A stretch of DNA of 64,000 nt from SIG672 sp045605765 (GCA_045605765.1 JAZUQQ010000014.1:1-64000); one strand, 5' to 3'; positions 42,624 through 52,163 are shown, counted from the first letter of the stretch. Made by a program: numbers and translations. Notes: generated from the sequence alone by a model not told the origin.

Positions 42624-42839
42624 ATATGTAATTCAAGGTACATAAAATTGCCGAAAGGAAAAAACAAAGTAGCTATGGACGAAGGTGGCGGGAATCGCGG
42701 CGTAGAAGCCCGAAGTACCACTGTTTGTATACTAAATATGTAAAACAAGGCGTGGTCTGTATGGATTTTTGTACAGGCTATGCCTTGTGTTGCTTTTTTG
42801 AGTTTTAAGTAGGCAAAATATTTTTCGGAGGAAGTAACT
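42624..42839 (+). promoter_or_regulatory. Structured 5' leader of the second CorC-family gene (candidate metal-responsive element)
   Basis: The leader contains GCCGAAAGG, GGTGGCGGGAATCGC, GTAGAAGCCCGAAG and several short complementary stretches, then a terminator just before the ribosome site. A 22-codon frame (42675-42743) beginning MDEGGG ends 2 bases before the terminator stem but has a poor ribosome site. It does not match the M-box, NiCo, yybP-ykoY or fluoride consensus as I know them. The first CorC paralogue has a similar arrangement at 3615-3811. Confidence 0.45.
42745..42799 (+). terminator. Leader terminator upstream of the second CorC-family gene
   Basis: ACAAGGCGTGGTCTGTA (42745-42761) pairs with TACAGGCTATGCCTTGT (42772-42788) with G-U pairs in the middle; TTTTTT follows at 42794-42799. 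The coding start is 40 bases further on. Confidence 0.75.
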
Positions 42840-44186
42840 GTGGACAGTTATTTATGGGCAATACTTTTGCTCCAAGTAGTGCTTATAGCATTAAATGCAG
42901 TCTTTGCGAGTGCCGAGACCGCAATTATCGGAATGAACGATAATCGTATAGCGAAGCTTGCTGAGGAGGGCGACAGACGTGCAAAGAAGCTTGCAAAGCT
43001 TACAGAAAAACCGTCAAATTTTTTAGCAACTATTCAGGTAGCCATAACCCTTGCGGGATTTTTGGGAAGTGCTTTTGCGGCAGATACCTTTTCTGATAAA
43101 ATAGCAGCATGGCTTGTAAGTCTTGGTGTCGAGCTTGGTGTAGAGATTCTTGACAAAATAGCTTTGATATTTATAACGCTCCTGCTATCATATTTGACTA
43201 TTGTGCTCGGTGAGCTCGTTCCAAAGAGAATAGCTATGAAAAATCCTGAGAAACAGGCACTCAAAATGGCAGGATTTATCTGCTTTATGGCAGGTACTTT
43301 CAAACCGTTCGTGTGGCTTCTTACGGTATCGACCAACGGAATTCTGCGCATTTTCGGTATTGACCCTAACGCGCAGGAAGAAGAAGTGAGCGAAGAAGAT
43401 ATTAAAATGATGGTTGACGTCGGTAGTGAAAACGGCACTATTGACGACGACGAGAAGGAATTCATACAAAACGTCTTTGAATTTGACGACCTGACCGCAG
43501 GCGAGATCGCAACTCACCGTACCGATATCGAGCTTCTCTGGCTCGAAGAAGATGTTGACACGTGGAGAAAGACGATACGTTCAAGCCGACATACGAGATA
43601 TCCGATATGCAGTGAAACCGTCGATAACGTAGTCGGCGTTCTCAGCGAGAGAGACTATTTCAGACTTGACACAAGCGATCGCGACGAAATAATGAAAAAC
43701 GCCGTGAAACCTGCATATTTCGTGCCCGAAACTGTCAAAGCCGATGTTCTTTTCAGAAATATGAAGACCTCGCACAACTCGTTTGCGGTCGTGCTTGACG
43801 AGTATGGCGGCGTGACTGGTATCGTTACGATGAACGACCTTATCGAGCGTCTTGTGGGAGATTTCAATGTCGAGGAAACCGAAAGCGAAGATAAGGAAGA
43901 GCTCTCTATCGAAAATATCGGTGAAAATCTTTGGAGCATAAGAGGAAATGTTACGCTCGACGAAATGGAAAAAGAGCTTGACGTTCAGCTTCCCACAGAC
44001 GAATACGACACGTTCAGCGGTCTTGTTTTCGGAGCTCTCGGCTCGATACCTGACGACGGAAGCGAGTTCGAGATCGAGGTCGGCAGGCTTCTTGTGAAGA
44101 TTTCAGAGGTCGCGGAGCATCAGATAAAGACCGCACTTGTAAGAGTTCTCGAAAAAACAGATGAGGAAGACGAAACCGAAGAATAA
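42840..44186 (+). CDS. CorC/HlyC-family transporter protein (DUF21-CBS-CorC), copy 2
   Basis: 448 residues, GTG start after GGAGGAAG. Same domain order as copy 1: DUF21 region with helices and FASAETAIIGMN (about 1-195), two CBS domains (about 205-335, with VVLDEYGGVTGIVTMNDLI), and a CorC_HlyC domain (about 350-435), then an acidic tail. Copies 1 and 2 are clearly diverged in the membrane part and so are not a recent duplication. The role is likely divalent cation efflux or regulation of Mg2+ transport at the membrane; the leader terminator suggests ion- or translation-dependent control. Confidence 0.88.
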   Translation: MDSYLWAILLLQVVLIALNAVFASAETAIIGMNDNRIAKLAEEGDRRAKKLAKLTEKPSNFLATIQVAITLAGFLGSAFAADTFSDKIAAWLVSLGVELGVEILDKIALIFITLLLSYLTIVLGELVPKRIAMKNPEKQALKMAGFICFMAGTFKPFVWLLTVSTNGILRIFGIDPNAQEEEVSEEDIKMMVDVGSENGTIDDDEKEFIQNVFEFDDLTAGEIATHRTDIELLWLEEDVDTWRKTIRSSRHTRYPICSETVDNVVGVLSERDYFRLDTSDRDEIMKNAVKPAYFVPETVKADVLFRNMKTSHNSFAVVLDEYGGVTGIVTMNDLIERLVGDFNVEETESEDKEELSIENIGENLWSIRGNVTLDEMEKELDVQLPTDEYDTFSGLVFGALGSIPDDGSEFEIEVGRLLVKISEVAEHQIKTALVRVLEKTDEEDETEE

Positions 44187-44253
44187 AAAGAGCCATCGCC
44201 CAACTTCTTTATGACAAGTAAAGATAAATTCATTTATATGTGAGGAATATATT

Positions 44254-44550
44254 ATGAAGAAATGGGTTGTTGAGGATTGGCAATTTGAATTAACTGCTGT
44301 TGACGGGAAAGCAGAAAATTGCAGACTTGGCATAGAAAAAGGTGATAAATTTACCTTTTCTTATGAATGTCCTGATGGAATGTGTCCGCGAGTAATGGCA
44401 GAAGTGTTCACTTGGTGTGAGGTCGTTCGTTGCGGTGGGAATTTTACACATAGAGGAGTAAAAGAAAAGAATGAAATGGATCTGCCCTGTCCTTGCAGAA
44501 GCATTAATTTTCACCTTAAAGCAACACCGATAAACAGAGACGAAGAATGA
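44254..44550 (+). CDS. TIGR04076 family protein
   Basis: 98 residues, start after GAGGAATAT. It has the pattern of the small TIGR04076 family: a conserved Cys followed by GIEKGDKFTFSYECPDGMCP, the region with WCEVVRCGG, and a terminal part DLPCPCRSINFHL. Six Cys residues in all suggest metal binding or a redox role; the function of the family is unknown. It lies 67 bases downstream of the CorC gene on the same strand and is followed by a terminator, so it may belong to the same transcript. Confidence 0.75.
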   Translation: MKKWVVEDWQFELTAVDGKAENCRLGIEKGDKFTFSYECPDGMCPRVMAEVFTWCEVVRCGGNFTHRGVKEKNEMDLPCPCRSINFHLKATPINRDEE

Positions 44551-44603
44551 AAGCCGTTGACAAATAAACCGCGCCCAAAAACTTAAACAAATTACATATA
44601 ACT

Positions 44604-44644
44604 AAACCCCGACAGATTTTTAAAAATCTGGTCGGGGTTTTATC
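44604..44644 (+). terminator. Terminator after the TIGR04076 gene
   Basis: AAACCCCGAC and AGATTTTT pair with AAAAATCT and GTCGGGGTTT (one unpaired G), ending in TTTT. Confidence 0.8.
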
Positions 44645-44690
44645 ATCCTTATGAGAAAGAGCGGATTATCGGCTCTTTTTTAATGCTGAC

Positions 44691-45542
44691 TCAGAGTGTT
44701 CCCGTAACCGTAAGAACGGTTACACCGGGAGTTATCTCCCACATTCCCGTAGCGGGATCTTGCGTGTAAGTCGCGGCAGGAACGGTTATTACGCCTTCGA
44801 CTGTGCGAAAGAGACCGCTGCTTTCGTTGTAGGTGTACTCTTCGGGGGAGGAGAGCACCTGACCGTTAAGGGTCACCTCGATATCCGACAGTATCGGGTC
44901 AAAAAGATCGGTGACGACTGCATTTGCTTCTTCGGTCGCAGGAGCATTTCCCGAATTCTCGATGATAAAAGTGTAGGTGAGTTCTCCGTTTTCGGCGACA
45001 GTTGATGGGGATATTGCCTTGCTAATCGTAAGCAGAGGCTCGGACGATGCGCTCACCGTTTCCTGAGCACTTATCGGAGTCATGATGCCAGGTCCGCTTA
45101 CCGTTACCGTGTTAGTCACTGCGCCATCCGGCGTCGGTGGAGCAAATGAGTTTACCGACGCGCGGTAAATTATCATAGCGTTTTCGCCTGCGGGAACATC
45201 TATACCGCTGACTGTGAGCGGAGGACCCGCCTCTACGGTCGGTGCGCCTTGGAGAACGCCGTCCAGATAAAAGAGGATATCGCCCGCATAGGTCAGCGGC
45301 ACTACGGTCTCGCCTTCAAACTCATACGCACCGAGATCGTCGGTAACCGTAAGGTTGTTATAAGGGGTATTTCCTGCGTTGACTATGCTTACGACATAGG
45401 TTATGACTTCGTTTGCACCGTAAGTGTCGCTGAGTGCCGTCTTAGTGGCGGACAAAACTTGTACGACCTCTCCCGTCACTATATTTGAGCTTGTCACAAC
45501 ATCGTTGTATGACAAGGTTGCTTGATTTGTGAATACTGCCAT
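44691..45542 (-). CDS. DUF11 repeat protein
   Basis: 283 residues starting MAVFTNQATLSYNDV, the standard N-terminus of clostridial DUF11 proteins. Two beta-sandwich DUF11 modules are visible: KTALSDTYGANEVITYVVSI...GNTPYNNLTVTDDL and KAISPSTVAENGELTYTFII...TVTDLFDPILSDIEV. There is no signal peptide or anchor, though DUF11 proteins are mostly surface or spore-coat associated. The ribosome site is AAGGAAG. It stands alone between two terminators. The role is structural by inference. Confidence 0.82.
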   Translation of the reverse strand: MAVFTNQATLSYNDVVTSSNIVTGEVVQVLSATKTALSDTYGANEVITYVVSIVNAGNTPYNNLTVTDDLGAYEFEGETVVPLTYAGDILFYLDGVLQGAPTVEAGPPLTVSGIDVPAGENAMIIYRASVNSFAPPTPDGAVTNTVTVSGPGIMTPISAQETVSASSEPLLTISKAISPSTVAENGELTYTFIIENSGNAPATEEANAVVTDLFDPILSDIEVTLNGQVLSSPEEYTYNESSGLFRTVEGVITVPAATYTQDPATGMWEITPGVTVLTVTGTL

Positions 45543-45623
45543 TATCTTTACTTCCTTTCCGCGGAGATTTTCTCCGCTGTTTTTATAATATGAGAGAAAG
45601 GGTGGATTTGTGATAGGACAAAA

Positions 45624-45648
45624 AATTCCCGACAGTCTGTCGGGAATT
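45624..45648 (-). terminator. Hairpin between the ABC transporter and DUF11 genes
   Basis: AATTCCCGACAG pairs with CTGTCGGGAATT with almost no loop (effective loop AGTCT); the run TTTTT follows on the minus strand. Confidence 0.7.
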
Positions 45649-45651
45649 ACT

Positions 45652-45712
45652 TTAAGTAAGGTTTTTGGGAAAGTTTGAAAACCTTTTTTAAAAGGCTTTC
45701 AAGAAAAATCAT
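45652..45712. repeat. Dispersed AGTAAAGTTT-type repeat, copy d
   Basis: AAGTAAGGTTTTTGGGAAAG, then TTTGAAAACC and AAAAGGCTTTC. It touches the end of the ABC transporter gene. Confidence 0.5.
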
Positions 45713-47433
45713 TCGACCGCGTTGGCTCTGAATTGAAGCCTGTAAAGCTCTGCGTACTGACCGCCCTTTGCGACAAGAGTATCGTGAGTTCCTTGCTCGA
45801 CTATTTTGCCGCCGCCAACAACCGCGATCTCGTCGGCGTTTTTGATAGTCGAAAGGCGGTGTGCGACTACAAGTGTCGTTCTGCCCTTGCAAAGCTCGTC
45901 GTGTGCTTCTTGAATGAGTATCTCGGGCGTATTGTCAAGCGCGCTCGTCGCCTCATCAAGAATAAGTATCGGCGGATTTTTGAGAAACACTCGCGCTATT
46001 GACAGACGTTGCTTCTGACCGCCAGAAAGACGGACTCCGCGCTCGCCGATCTGTGTGTCGTAGCCGTTTTCAAGTGTCATTATGTAGTCATGAATGTTTG
46101 CGCGTTTGGCTGCCTCCATCACCTCTTCGTCGGTCGCGTCAAGACGTCCGTAAAGGATGTTTTCCTTTATTGATGCGTTGAAAAGATAGATGTCCTGCTG
46201 AACGATACCGATATTCTTTCGTATCGACTCGGCTGTGAGACCGTTTATATTTTTGCCGTCAATGAGTATTTCTCCTGACTCTATACCGTAAAAACGGGGG
46301 ATGAGATGGCAGATAGTCGTTTTTCCGCCGCCCGAAGGTCCGACGAGCGCAAACTTTTTGCCTTTTTCAATGATAAGATCTACGCCTCTGAGGACTTCTT
46401 TTGTTCCGTCATAAGAGCAAACGACCTGTTTTAATTCTATTTTGCCGTCAACCTCGCCGATATCAAGTGCTTCGTCAAGGTCTTTTTCGGGCTCTGCATC
46501 CATTATTTCAACAAAACGCTCAAATCCCGTGATACCGCTTTGATACTGCTCCATAAAGTTTATAAGAGTCATAACGGGCGAGATAAAGAGATTTATCGAG
46601 ACTACGAATGCCGAATAATCGGCGAAATTTATAATGTCGTTATATAGGAAAAGACCGCCTGCTATCAGGACTATTACGTTGAATACGTCGGTAATGAAGG
46701 AATTTATCGAGTGAAAGCGACCCATAGCATCATATGCTTTGCGACGTGCGGATACGAAAGCTATATTTCCTTCTTCAAATTTTTCTTCTTCCTTTTCCGC
46801 GTTTGTAAAGGCTTTAGTGACGCGTATGCCCGAAATACTGCTTTCAAGCGAGGCGTTTATCTGAGCCGTCGAAACGCGGCTTTCCATAAACGCGCTCCTC
46901 ATTCTTCTGCGAAGCACGAGAGCAACTATGAAAAGAAAGGGAACACACGAGAAAACGATGAGTGTCAGCCAAGGGTCGATGGTACAAAGATAAACGAAAG
47001 AGGTCACTACCGAAATACTTGAAATTATGAGATTTTCAGGTCCGTGATGAGCGAGCTCGCTTATATCCATAAGATCGCTCGTCATACGCGACATTATTTT
47101 ACCCGTCTCGTTGTTGTCATAAAAAGAATATGGCAGTTTTTCGAGATGGCGGAACATATCCGAGCGCATTTGCGCCTGCATACGTACACCCATGACGTGA
47201 CCGTAATATTGAATAAAATAGTTCAGAAGCATTCGTATTATGTAAATCGAAAGCAGAAGTATTCCTGCAAGGACTATCATGCGATAGTTTTTGTTCGGGA
47301 TAAGATCATTTAGCATTTTCCTCGTAACTATCGGGTAGATAATACCGATAAGCGCGACTGCGAGAGAGGCGAGCATATCGAGAGAAAATATCAGTTTGTG
47401 CGGTTTGTAGTATGAAATAAATCTTTTGAGCAT
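45709..47433 (-). CDS. ABC transporter, fused permease and ATPase (MsbA/LmrA-like)
   Basis: 574 residues: six membrane helices in the first 310, then an ATPase domain with Walker A GPSGGGKTTIC, signature LSGGQKQRLSIARVFL, Walker B ILILDEATSALD and the H-loop VAHRLSTI. As a half-transporter it should work as a homodimer exporting lipids, drugs or peptides. It is the third of three genes on this strand, 11 bases after the radical SAM gene. With the small protein upstream, an export system for a modified product is possible but not shown. The final codons are affected by a dispersed repeat. Confidence 0.93.
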   Translation of the reverse strand: MLKRFISYYKPHKLIFSLDMLASLAVALIGIIYPIVTRKMLNDLIPNKNYRMIVLAGILLLSIYIIRMLLNYFIQYYGHVMGVRMQAQMRSDMFRHLEKLPYSFYDNNETGKIMSRMTSDLMDISELAHHGPENLIISSISVVTSFVYLCTIDPWLTLIVFSCVPFLFIVALVLRRRMRSAFMESRVSTAQINASLESSISGIRVTKAFTNAEKEEEKFEEGNIAFVSARRKAYDAMGRFHSINSFITDVFNVIVLIAGGLFLYNDIINFADYSAFVVSINLFISPVMTLINFMEQYQSGITGFERFVEIMDAEPEKDLDEALDIGEVDGKIELKQVVCSYDGTKEVLRGVDLIIEKGKKFALVGPSGGGKTTICHLIPRFYGIESGEILIDGKNINGLTAESIRKNIGIVQQDIYLFNASIKENILYGRLDATDEEVMEAAKRANIHDYIMTLENGYDTQIGERGVRLSGGQKQRLSIARVFLKNPPILILDEATSALDNTPEILIQEAHDELCKGRTTLVVAHRLSTIKNADEIAVVGGGKIVEQGTHDTLVAKGGQYAELYRLQFRANAVE

Positions 47434-47444
47434 TTTGTTTTCCT

Positions 47445-48278
47445 TTACAACTTAAATCGTCGGGCAAAGGAGCATTTTTGGCAAAGCTCCTCAACGGCTT
47501 TTTTGTTTTGAAATCCTTTTTTTATTTTTACTGCGCGATCTGAGGATAAAATATCTTCGATGTTCTCGGTATAGATATTACCGAGCGTTATCTGTCCGTC
47601 GCTGTCGAGACAACAAGGAATCACACTTCCGTCGGACAGTATTGCGAAATGGTCGCCGAGTCCGTGACAGAAGACCTCAACCCCCATATTGTCTGCGCCG
47701 ATGTCTGGCCAGATAAAACGTTCGCCGTATTCGAGATGAAGCTTGTCGCGTATCCGCGCGCCTCGTGATCCGAGATGCCACTTTTCGGGGAATTTTTCGT
47801 GAAGAAGCGAGAGTGTTTCCTCGTTTTTGGTATCCTCGACCCCGCCGTTCCACAGTCGAAGAACGGTCAGAACTCCGTTTTTGGAGGCAATATCCGAGAA
47901 ATCAAGGCACTTTTGCACGTATCCGATGTGTTCCTCGTCCTCGCCGAATTCGAAACTGTGAAGCGAAATATTGACCTTGTAAACGCCTGCGTCGATAAGC
48001 TCCTTCCCCCGTTTGTCAAGCAGAGAGCCGTTTGTGGTTATTGCGACCTTAAAGCCTTTCTGCGTGGCGTGTCTTACAAAGTCACAGAGAAGTGTGTGCG
48101 TGAGCGGTTCACCCATAACGTGAAGGTAAAGATACTGGGTCACTCCCGAAAGCCTTTCGCAAACGAGCTTGAACTCGTCCATAGTCATAAGCCTATGCGG
48201 TCTTTTCGTTCCGTGGCAGAAAGAGCAGCTTTTGTTGCAGATGTTGGTTATTTCAACGTAAACTCTTGAATATGACAT
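47445..48278 (-). CDS. Radical SAM protein with SPASM-type C-terminus
   Basis: 277 residues. The Fe-S site is CNKSCSFC (CxxxCxxC) directly at the N-terminus, followed by GEPLTH-like MGEPLTH and AITTNGSLL of the radical SAM barrel. The C-terminus has VIPCCLDSDGQITLGNIYTE and a final pair CQKCSF, fitting a SPASM/twitch extension with an auxiliary cluster. Substrate is unknown; relatives modify peptides or act on tRNA and small molecules. It starts 3 bases after the stop of a 110-aa protein gene and is followed by an ABC exporter, so the three look like one operon. Confidence 0.88.
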   Translation of the reverse strand: MSYSRVYVEITNICNKSCSFCHGTKRPHRLMTMDEFKLVCERLSGVTQYLYLHVMGEPLTHTLLCDFVRHATQKGFKVAITTNGSLLDKRGKELIDAGVYKVNISLHSFEFGEDEEHIGYVQKCLDFSDIASKNGVLTVLRLWNGGVEDTKNEETLSLLHEKFPEKWHLGSRGARIRDKLHLEYGERFIWPDIGADNMGVEVFCHGLGDHFAILSDGSVIPCCLDSDGQITLGNIYTENIEDILSSDRAVKIKKGFQNKKAVEELCQKCSFARRFKL

Positions 48279-48281
48279 ACT

Positions 48282-48614
48282 TTACTTTCTATAATAAGTG
48301 TAATAAGCAATTATCGTTCTTTCTTTTCCGCCGTGCTCGTAATCGGGCGCCGTCAGTATGACCCCTTCGAGCGACAAAAGCTCGGAAGCGTTCAGCTCCT
48401 CAATCTTCGCACGCATTACAATATCGCCGGACGAAAAAACGAGAAGCTCACCATCCCGCAGGGTCAGACTGCCCGCTTTTCCGATCACGTTCTCGACACC
48501 GTCAATGCGCTCCGAGCAGTATTTGATGGCGCGTCCGTTTAAAAACTCTGCCATTTTGACTCGATATGCACGACTGTTTGTATTCTTCGGTATCTTTTTC
48601 TTGAAAATAGACAT
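48282..48614 (-). CDS. Uncharacterised 110-residue protein linked to the radical SAM gene
   Basis: A small basic-to-neutral protein (MSIFKKKIPKNTNSRAYR at the start), then a compact part with IDGVENVIGKAGSLTLRDGE and SSGDIVMRAKIEELNASELL, ending with YYTYYRK. It has one Cys, no signal peptide, and resembles a small beta-rich or PH-like domain more than a RiPP precursor. It is transcribed ahead of the radical SAM gene with a 3-base gap. It may be an accessory factor or substrate; no family is recognised. Confidence 0.6.
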   Translation of the reverse strand: MSIFKKKIPKNTNSRAYRVKMAEFLNGRAIKYCSERIDGVENVIGKAGSLTLRDGELLVFSSGDIVMRAKIEELNASELLSLEGVILTAPDYEHGGKERTIIAYYTYYRK

Positions 48615-48672
48615 TTTTATTTTGGAAACCCTTTTTCCAAAAGGATTTCCAATCCTTCCAAAAAACTTTAAT
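48612..48672. repeat. Dispersed AGTAAAGTTT-type repeat, copy e
   Basis: GGAAACCCTTTTTCCAAAAGG and TTCCAATCCTTCC followed by AAAAAACTTTAATT. It lies just upstream of, and touching, the 110-aa gene start. Confidence 0.5.
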
Positions 48673-48794
48673 TAAAAGATTATTACACAACTTATTATAC
48701 AGTCTTTTTATCCGTATTTCAAGAGAGCGAGACAATAAAATAAAAAAGTGGCAAAAAATTTATAAAAACTATTTTAATTTTAAAGTAAATGTGT

Positions 48795-48800
48795 TATAAT
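48795..48800 (+). promoter_or_regulatory. Probable -10 element of typA
   Basis: TATAAT at 48795-48800 in a very AT-rich stretch; a -35 (TTTTAA at 48772-48777) is weak. Confidence 0.4.
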
Positions 48801-48849
48801 AACTTGTTTGAATAAAATTAAGGAAATTTTAAAGTAAGAGGTAACAGAT

Positions 48850-50688
48850 TTGGTACGAAACGATTTAAGAAACATAGCAATAATAGCGCACGTTGACCAC
48901 GGCAAGACAACTCTTGTTGACGAGATGCTCAAACAGGGCGGTATCTACCGTGATAATCAGTCAACTACTGAGAGAGTTATGGACTCAAACGATCTCGAAA
49001 GAGAGCGCGGAATCACCATTCTTGCAAAAAACACGGCAGTTCACTATAAGGACGCAAAGATCAACATAATAGACACTCCCGGACACGCCGATTTCGGCGG
49101 TGAGGTCGAGAGAATTCTTAAAATGGTAAACGGAGTTCTTCTTCTCGTAGATGCCGCAGAGGGCCCCATGCCTCAGACTCGATTTGTACTTCAAAGAGCA
49201 CTCGAACTCAACCACAGAGTTATCGTAGTCGTGAACAAGATCGACAAGCCGGACGCACGTATTCACGAGGTTGTTGACGAGGTACTCGAGCTTCTTATCG
49301 ATCTTGAAGCGACCGAGGAACAGCTCGACTCCCCGATGCTCTTCTGCTCAGGAAGAGCGGGAACGGCATCGTTTTCACCCGAAAAGCAGGGTACAGACCT
49401 TGTTCCGCTTTTCGATACGATACTTGAATACATTCAGGCTCCCGAAGGCGACGAAAATGACGGACTTCAACTACTTGTTTCCTCTATAGACTACAACGAA
49501 TACGTAGGAAGAATAGGTGTCGGACGTATTGAAAGAGGAATTATAAACGTGGGTGACGAGGTTGCTATTTGCAACTATCATAAAGAGGGAAATCCTGTGA
49601 AAACGAGAGTAGTATCTCTTCAACAGTTTGACGGACTTGGAAAAGTATCGGTAAATAAGGCTTATCCGGGTGATATAGTCTGTTTCTCAGGAGCAGAAGA
49701 CCTTACGATAGGAGACACAATCTGCTCAACACTCGACCCCACTCCACTACCCTTTGTAAAGATAAGCGAGCCTACGCTCGAAATGACAATTTCGGTAAAC
49801 GACAGCCCATTTGCAGGCAGAGAGGGCAAATTTGTCACCTCACGTCAGATAAGAAAACGTCTTTACGACGAGCTTCTCAAGGACGTTTCTCTCCGAGTTA
49901 CCGACGGTGAAACTACCGACAGCTTTAAGGTGTCGGGAAGAGGCGAGATGCACCTTTCGATACTTATTGAAAATATGCGCCGCGAGGGATTCGAGGTTGC
50001 GGTATCAGCTCCGAGGGTTATCTTCAAGGAAATAGACGGCGTGAAGTGCGAGCCTATGGAGAGAGTTTATATTGACGTAGGAAGCGAATTTGCGGGTGCG
50101 GTTATGGAAAAGCTGGGCGCACGCAAGGGCGAATTCGTCGATATGTCGGTAAACTCGAACGGAACGCGTACCAAGCTTGAATATGTTATTCCTACACGTT
50201 GCCTGTTTGGTTACAGAAGCAAATTCATGACCGACACCAGAGGAGAGGGAATACTCAATACGGTTTTTGACGGATATCAGCCCTACAAGGGAGAAATCAC
50301 CGCAAGATTTACAGGCTCGCTCGTAGCCTCCGAAAACGGAGTTACCACCTCCTACGGTCTTTACAACACTCAGGATAGAGGACAGCTCTTTATAGGAGTT
50401 CAGACTCCCGTTTACGAGGGAATGGTCATCGGAGAAAATCCGAAGCTTGGAGATATTACGATAAATCCCTGCAAGGAAAAGCATCTCACCGCAGTGCGCT
50501 CGAAGGGAGCGGACGAAAAGCTTATTCTTACGCCTCCGAGAATTATGAGCCTTGAAGAAGCTATCGAGTTTATAAACGCCGATGAGCTTATCGAGGTTAC
50601 TCCGAGTACGATAAGAATAAGAAAACAGATACTCAATACTGCAAACAGACTTAAAGCTCAGGCGAAGATCAAAAATTCGTCAAACTGA
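48850..50688 (+). CDS. typA: TypA/BipA ribosome-associated GTPase
   Basis: 612 residues, TTG start after AGAGGTAAC. An EF-G-like translational GTPase needed for ribosome assembly or growth under stress. G1 [16 protein letters not shown]2 region [16 protein letters not shown]3 [15 protein letters not shown]4 VVNKIDKP, the elongation-factor beta-barrel, and the C-terminal BipA domain ([20 protein letters not shown]) are all in order. pyk follows after 22 bases. Confident call. Confidence 0.97.
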   Translation: MVRNDLRNIAIIAHVDHGKTTLVDEMLKQGGIYRDNQSTTERVMDSNDLERERGITILAKNTAVHYKDAKINIIDTPGHADFGGEVERILKMVNGVLLLVDAAEGPMPQTRFVLQRALELNHRVIVVVNKIDKPDARIHEVVDEVLELLIDLEATEEQLDSPMLFCSGRAGTASFSPEKQGTDLVPLFDTILEYIQAPEGDENDGLQLLVSSIDYNEYVGRIGVGRIERGIINVGDEVAICNYHKEGNPVKTRVVSLQQFDGLGKVSVNKAYPGDIVCFSGAEDLTIGDTICSTLDPTPLPFVKISEPTLEMTISVNDSPFAGREGKFVTSRQIRKRLYDELLKDVSLRVTDGETTDSFKVSGRGEMHLSILIENMRREGFEVAVSAPRVIFKEIDGVKCEPMERVYIDVGSEFAGAVMEKLGARKGEFVDMSVNSNGTRTKLEYVIPTRCLFGYRSKFMTDTRGEGILNTVFDGYQPYKGEITARFTGSLVASENGVTTSYGLYNTQDRGQLFIGVQTPVYEGMVIGENPKLGDITINPCKEKHLTAVRSKGADEKLILTPPRIMSLEEAIEFINADELIEVTPSTIRIRKQILNTANRLKAQAKIKNSSN

Positions 50689-50710
50689 CGTCTAAACGTT
50701 AGGAGAAGAA

Positions 50711-52126
50711 ATGCGTAAAACTAAAATAATATGCACGATAGGACCTGCGTGCAACGACGAAAAAACGCTTACCAAGATGTGCAAGGAGGGCATGAACGTA
50801 GCCCGTCTTAATTTCTCGCACGGAACTCACGAGGAGCACAGAAAAACGATAGAGCTTATAAAAAATGTCAGAGAAAAGCTCGGTATGCCAATAGCGATAA
50901 TGCTGGACACCAAAGGTCCGGAATACCGTATCAAGACCTTTGTAAATAAAAAAATAACCCTTTCCGACGGCGATAGCTTTATCTTCACTACCGATGATAT
51001 AATCGGAGATAACACTCGCGTTTCTGTCACCTACAAGCATCTTATCGAGGAGCTCAGCGTCGGAGATACGATACTTGTCAATAACGGACTCGTAAGCTTC
51101 GAGGTCGAAAGGCTCGAAGGAACCAGCGCGTACTGTAAGGTTATTCACGGCGGAGATCTGTCCGACCGAAAGAGTATGAACTTCCCGAACAAAGTGCTCG
51201 ATCAGGAATATCTCAGCGAGCAGGACAGATCCGACCTTCTTTTCGGTATTGAAAACGATATCGACTTCGTTGCGGCGTCTTTCGTATCAAACAAGAGCGA
51301 TATTGCGGCAATAAGAGAGTTTCTCAACGAAAACGGCGGTAAGGACGTAGATATTATCGCCAAGATCGAAAACCGCGCAGGTGTTGATAATATCGACGAG
51401 ATCTGCGATATTGCGGACGGAATAATGGTCGCAAGAGGCGATCTGGGAGTCGAGATACCCTTTGTAGAGGTTCCTTCCGTTCAGAAATATCTTATAAACA
51501 AGTGCAGACTTCTCGGAAAGCGAGTTATCACTGCGACCGAAATGCTCGAATCTATGATAAACAATCCAAGACCGACGAGAGCGGAAATATCAGACGTTGC
51601 GAACGCGGTTTACGACGGTTCTTCGGCGATAATGCTTTCGGGAGAAACTGCGGCGGGAAAGTATCCTGTCGATGCGGTCCGCAATATGGCGGAGATCGCG
51701 GAATTCACCGAAAAACGTATTGATTACAGACATTGGTTTCTGTCCACCGAGTTCAGAATCAGAAACAACCTTGATGCTATATCTCACGCGACCTGTGCGA
51801 TGGCGATCGATGTGAATGCCAAGGCAATGGTAATAAGCACCAAGAGCGGACAGACCGCCCGTATGGTCAGTAGATTCCGTTCGCCTGTTGATATAATCGG
51901 CATGACGACCGAAGAGAAGGCGTGGCGAAAGCTCAACCTCAGCTGGGGAGTAACTCCGGTCATGAGCGAGGAGTTCAGCTCGATAGAAGTCATATTCTAT
52001 CAGGCAATGGTTCAGGCAAAGAAGGTGCTTGGACTCTCAAAAGGAGATAACGTGGTCCTCACAGGCGGTCAAATAAACGGCAAACCGGGGAATACCAACA
52101 TTATCAAGGTGGAAGTTGTTAAATAA
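50711..52126 (+). CDS. pyk: Pyruvate kinase
   Basis: 471 residues, the short form without the C-terminal PEP-utilising domain found in many Firmicutes. It makes ATP and pyruvate from phosphoenolpyruvate. Visible: CTIGPACNDEKTL, MNVARLNFSHG, MLDTKGPEYRIKTF (a variant, most have TKGPEIR), KIENRAGVDNIDEI, MVARGDLGVEIPF and ATEMLESMINNPRPTRAE. The ATG follows AGGAG by 7 bases. A strong terminator ends the transcript. Confidence 0.96.
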   Translation: MRKTKIICTIGPACNDEKTLTKMCKEGMNVARLNFSHGTHEEHRKTIELIKNVREKLGMPIAIMLDTKGPEYRIKTFVNKKITLSDGDSFIFTTDDIIGDNTRVSVTYKHLIEELSVGDTILVNNGLVSFEVERLEGTSAYCKVIHGGDLSDRKSMNFPNKVLDQEYLSEQDRSDLLFGIENDIDFVAASFVSNKSDIAAIREFLNENGGKDVDIIAKIENRAGVDNIDEICDIADGIMVARGDLGVEIPFVEVPSVQKYLINKCRLLGKRVITATEMLESMINNPRPTRAEISDVANAVYDGSSAIMLSGETAAGKYPVDAVRNMAEIAEFTEKRIDYRHWFLSTEFRIRNNLDAISHATCAMAIDVNAKAMVISTKSGQTARMVSRFRSPVDIIGMTTEEKAWRKLNLSWGVTPVMSEEFSSIEVIFYQAMVQAKKVLGLSKGDNVVLTGGQINGKPGNTNIIKVEVVK

Positions 52127-52128
52127 TA

Positions 52129-52163
52129 AAATACCGCAAGGATAAATTCCTTGCGGTATTTTT
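52129..52163. terminator. Bidirectional terminator between pyk and the hydrolase gene
   Basis: AAATACCGCAAGGA (52129-52142) pairs with TCCTTGCGGTATTT (52148-52161) with a 5-base loop and flanking A/T runs. It overlaps the hydrolase stop codon by 2 bases. Confidence 0.85.
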
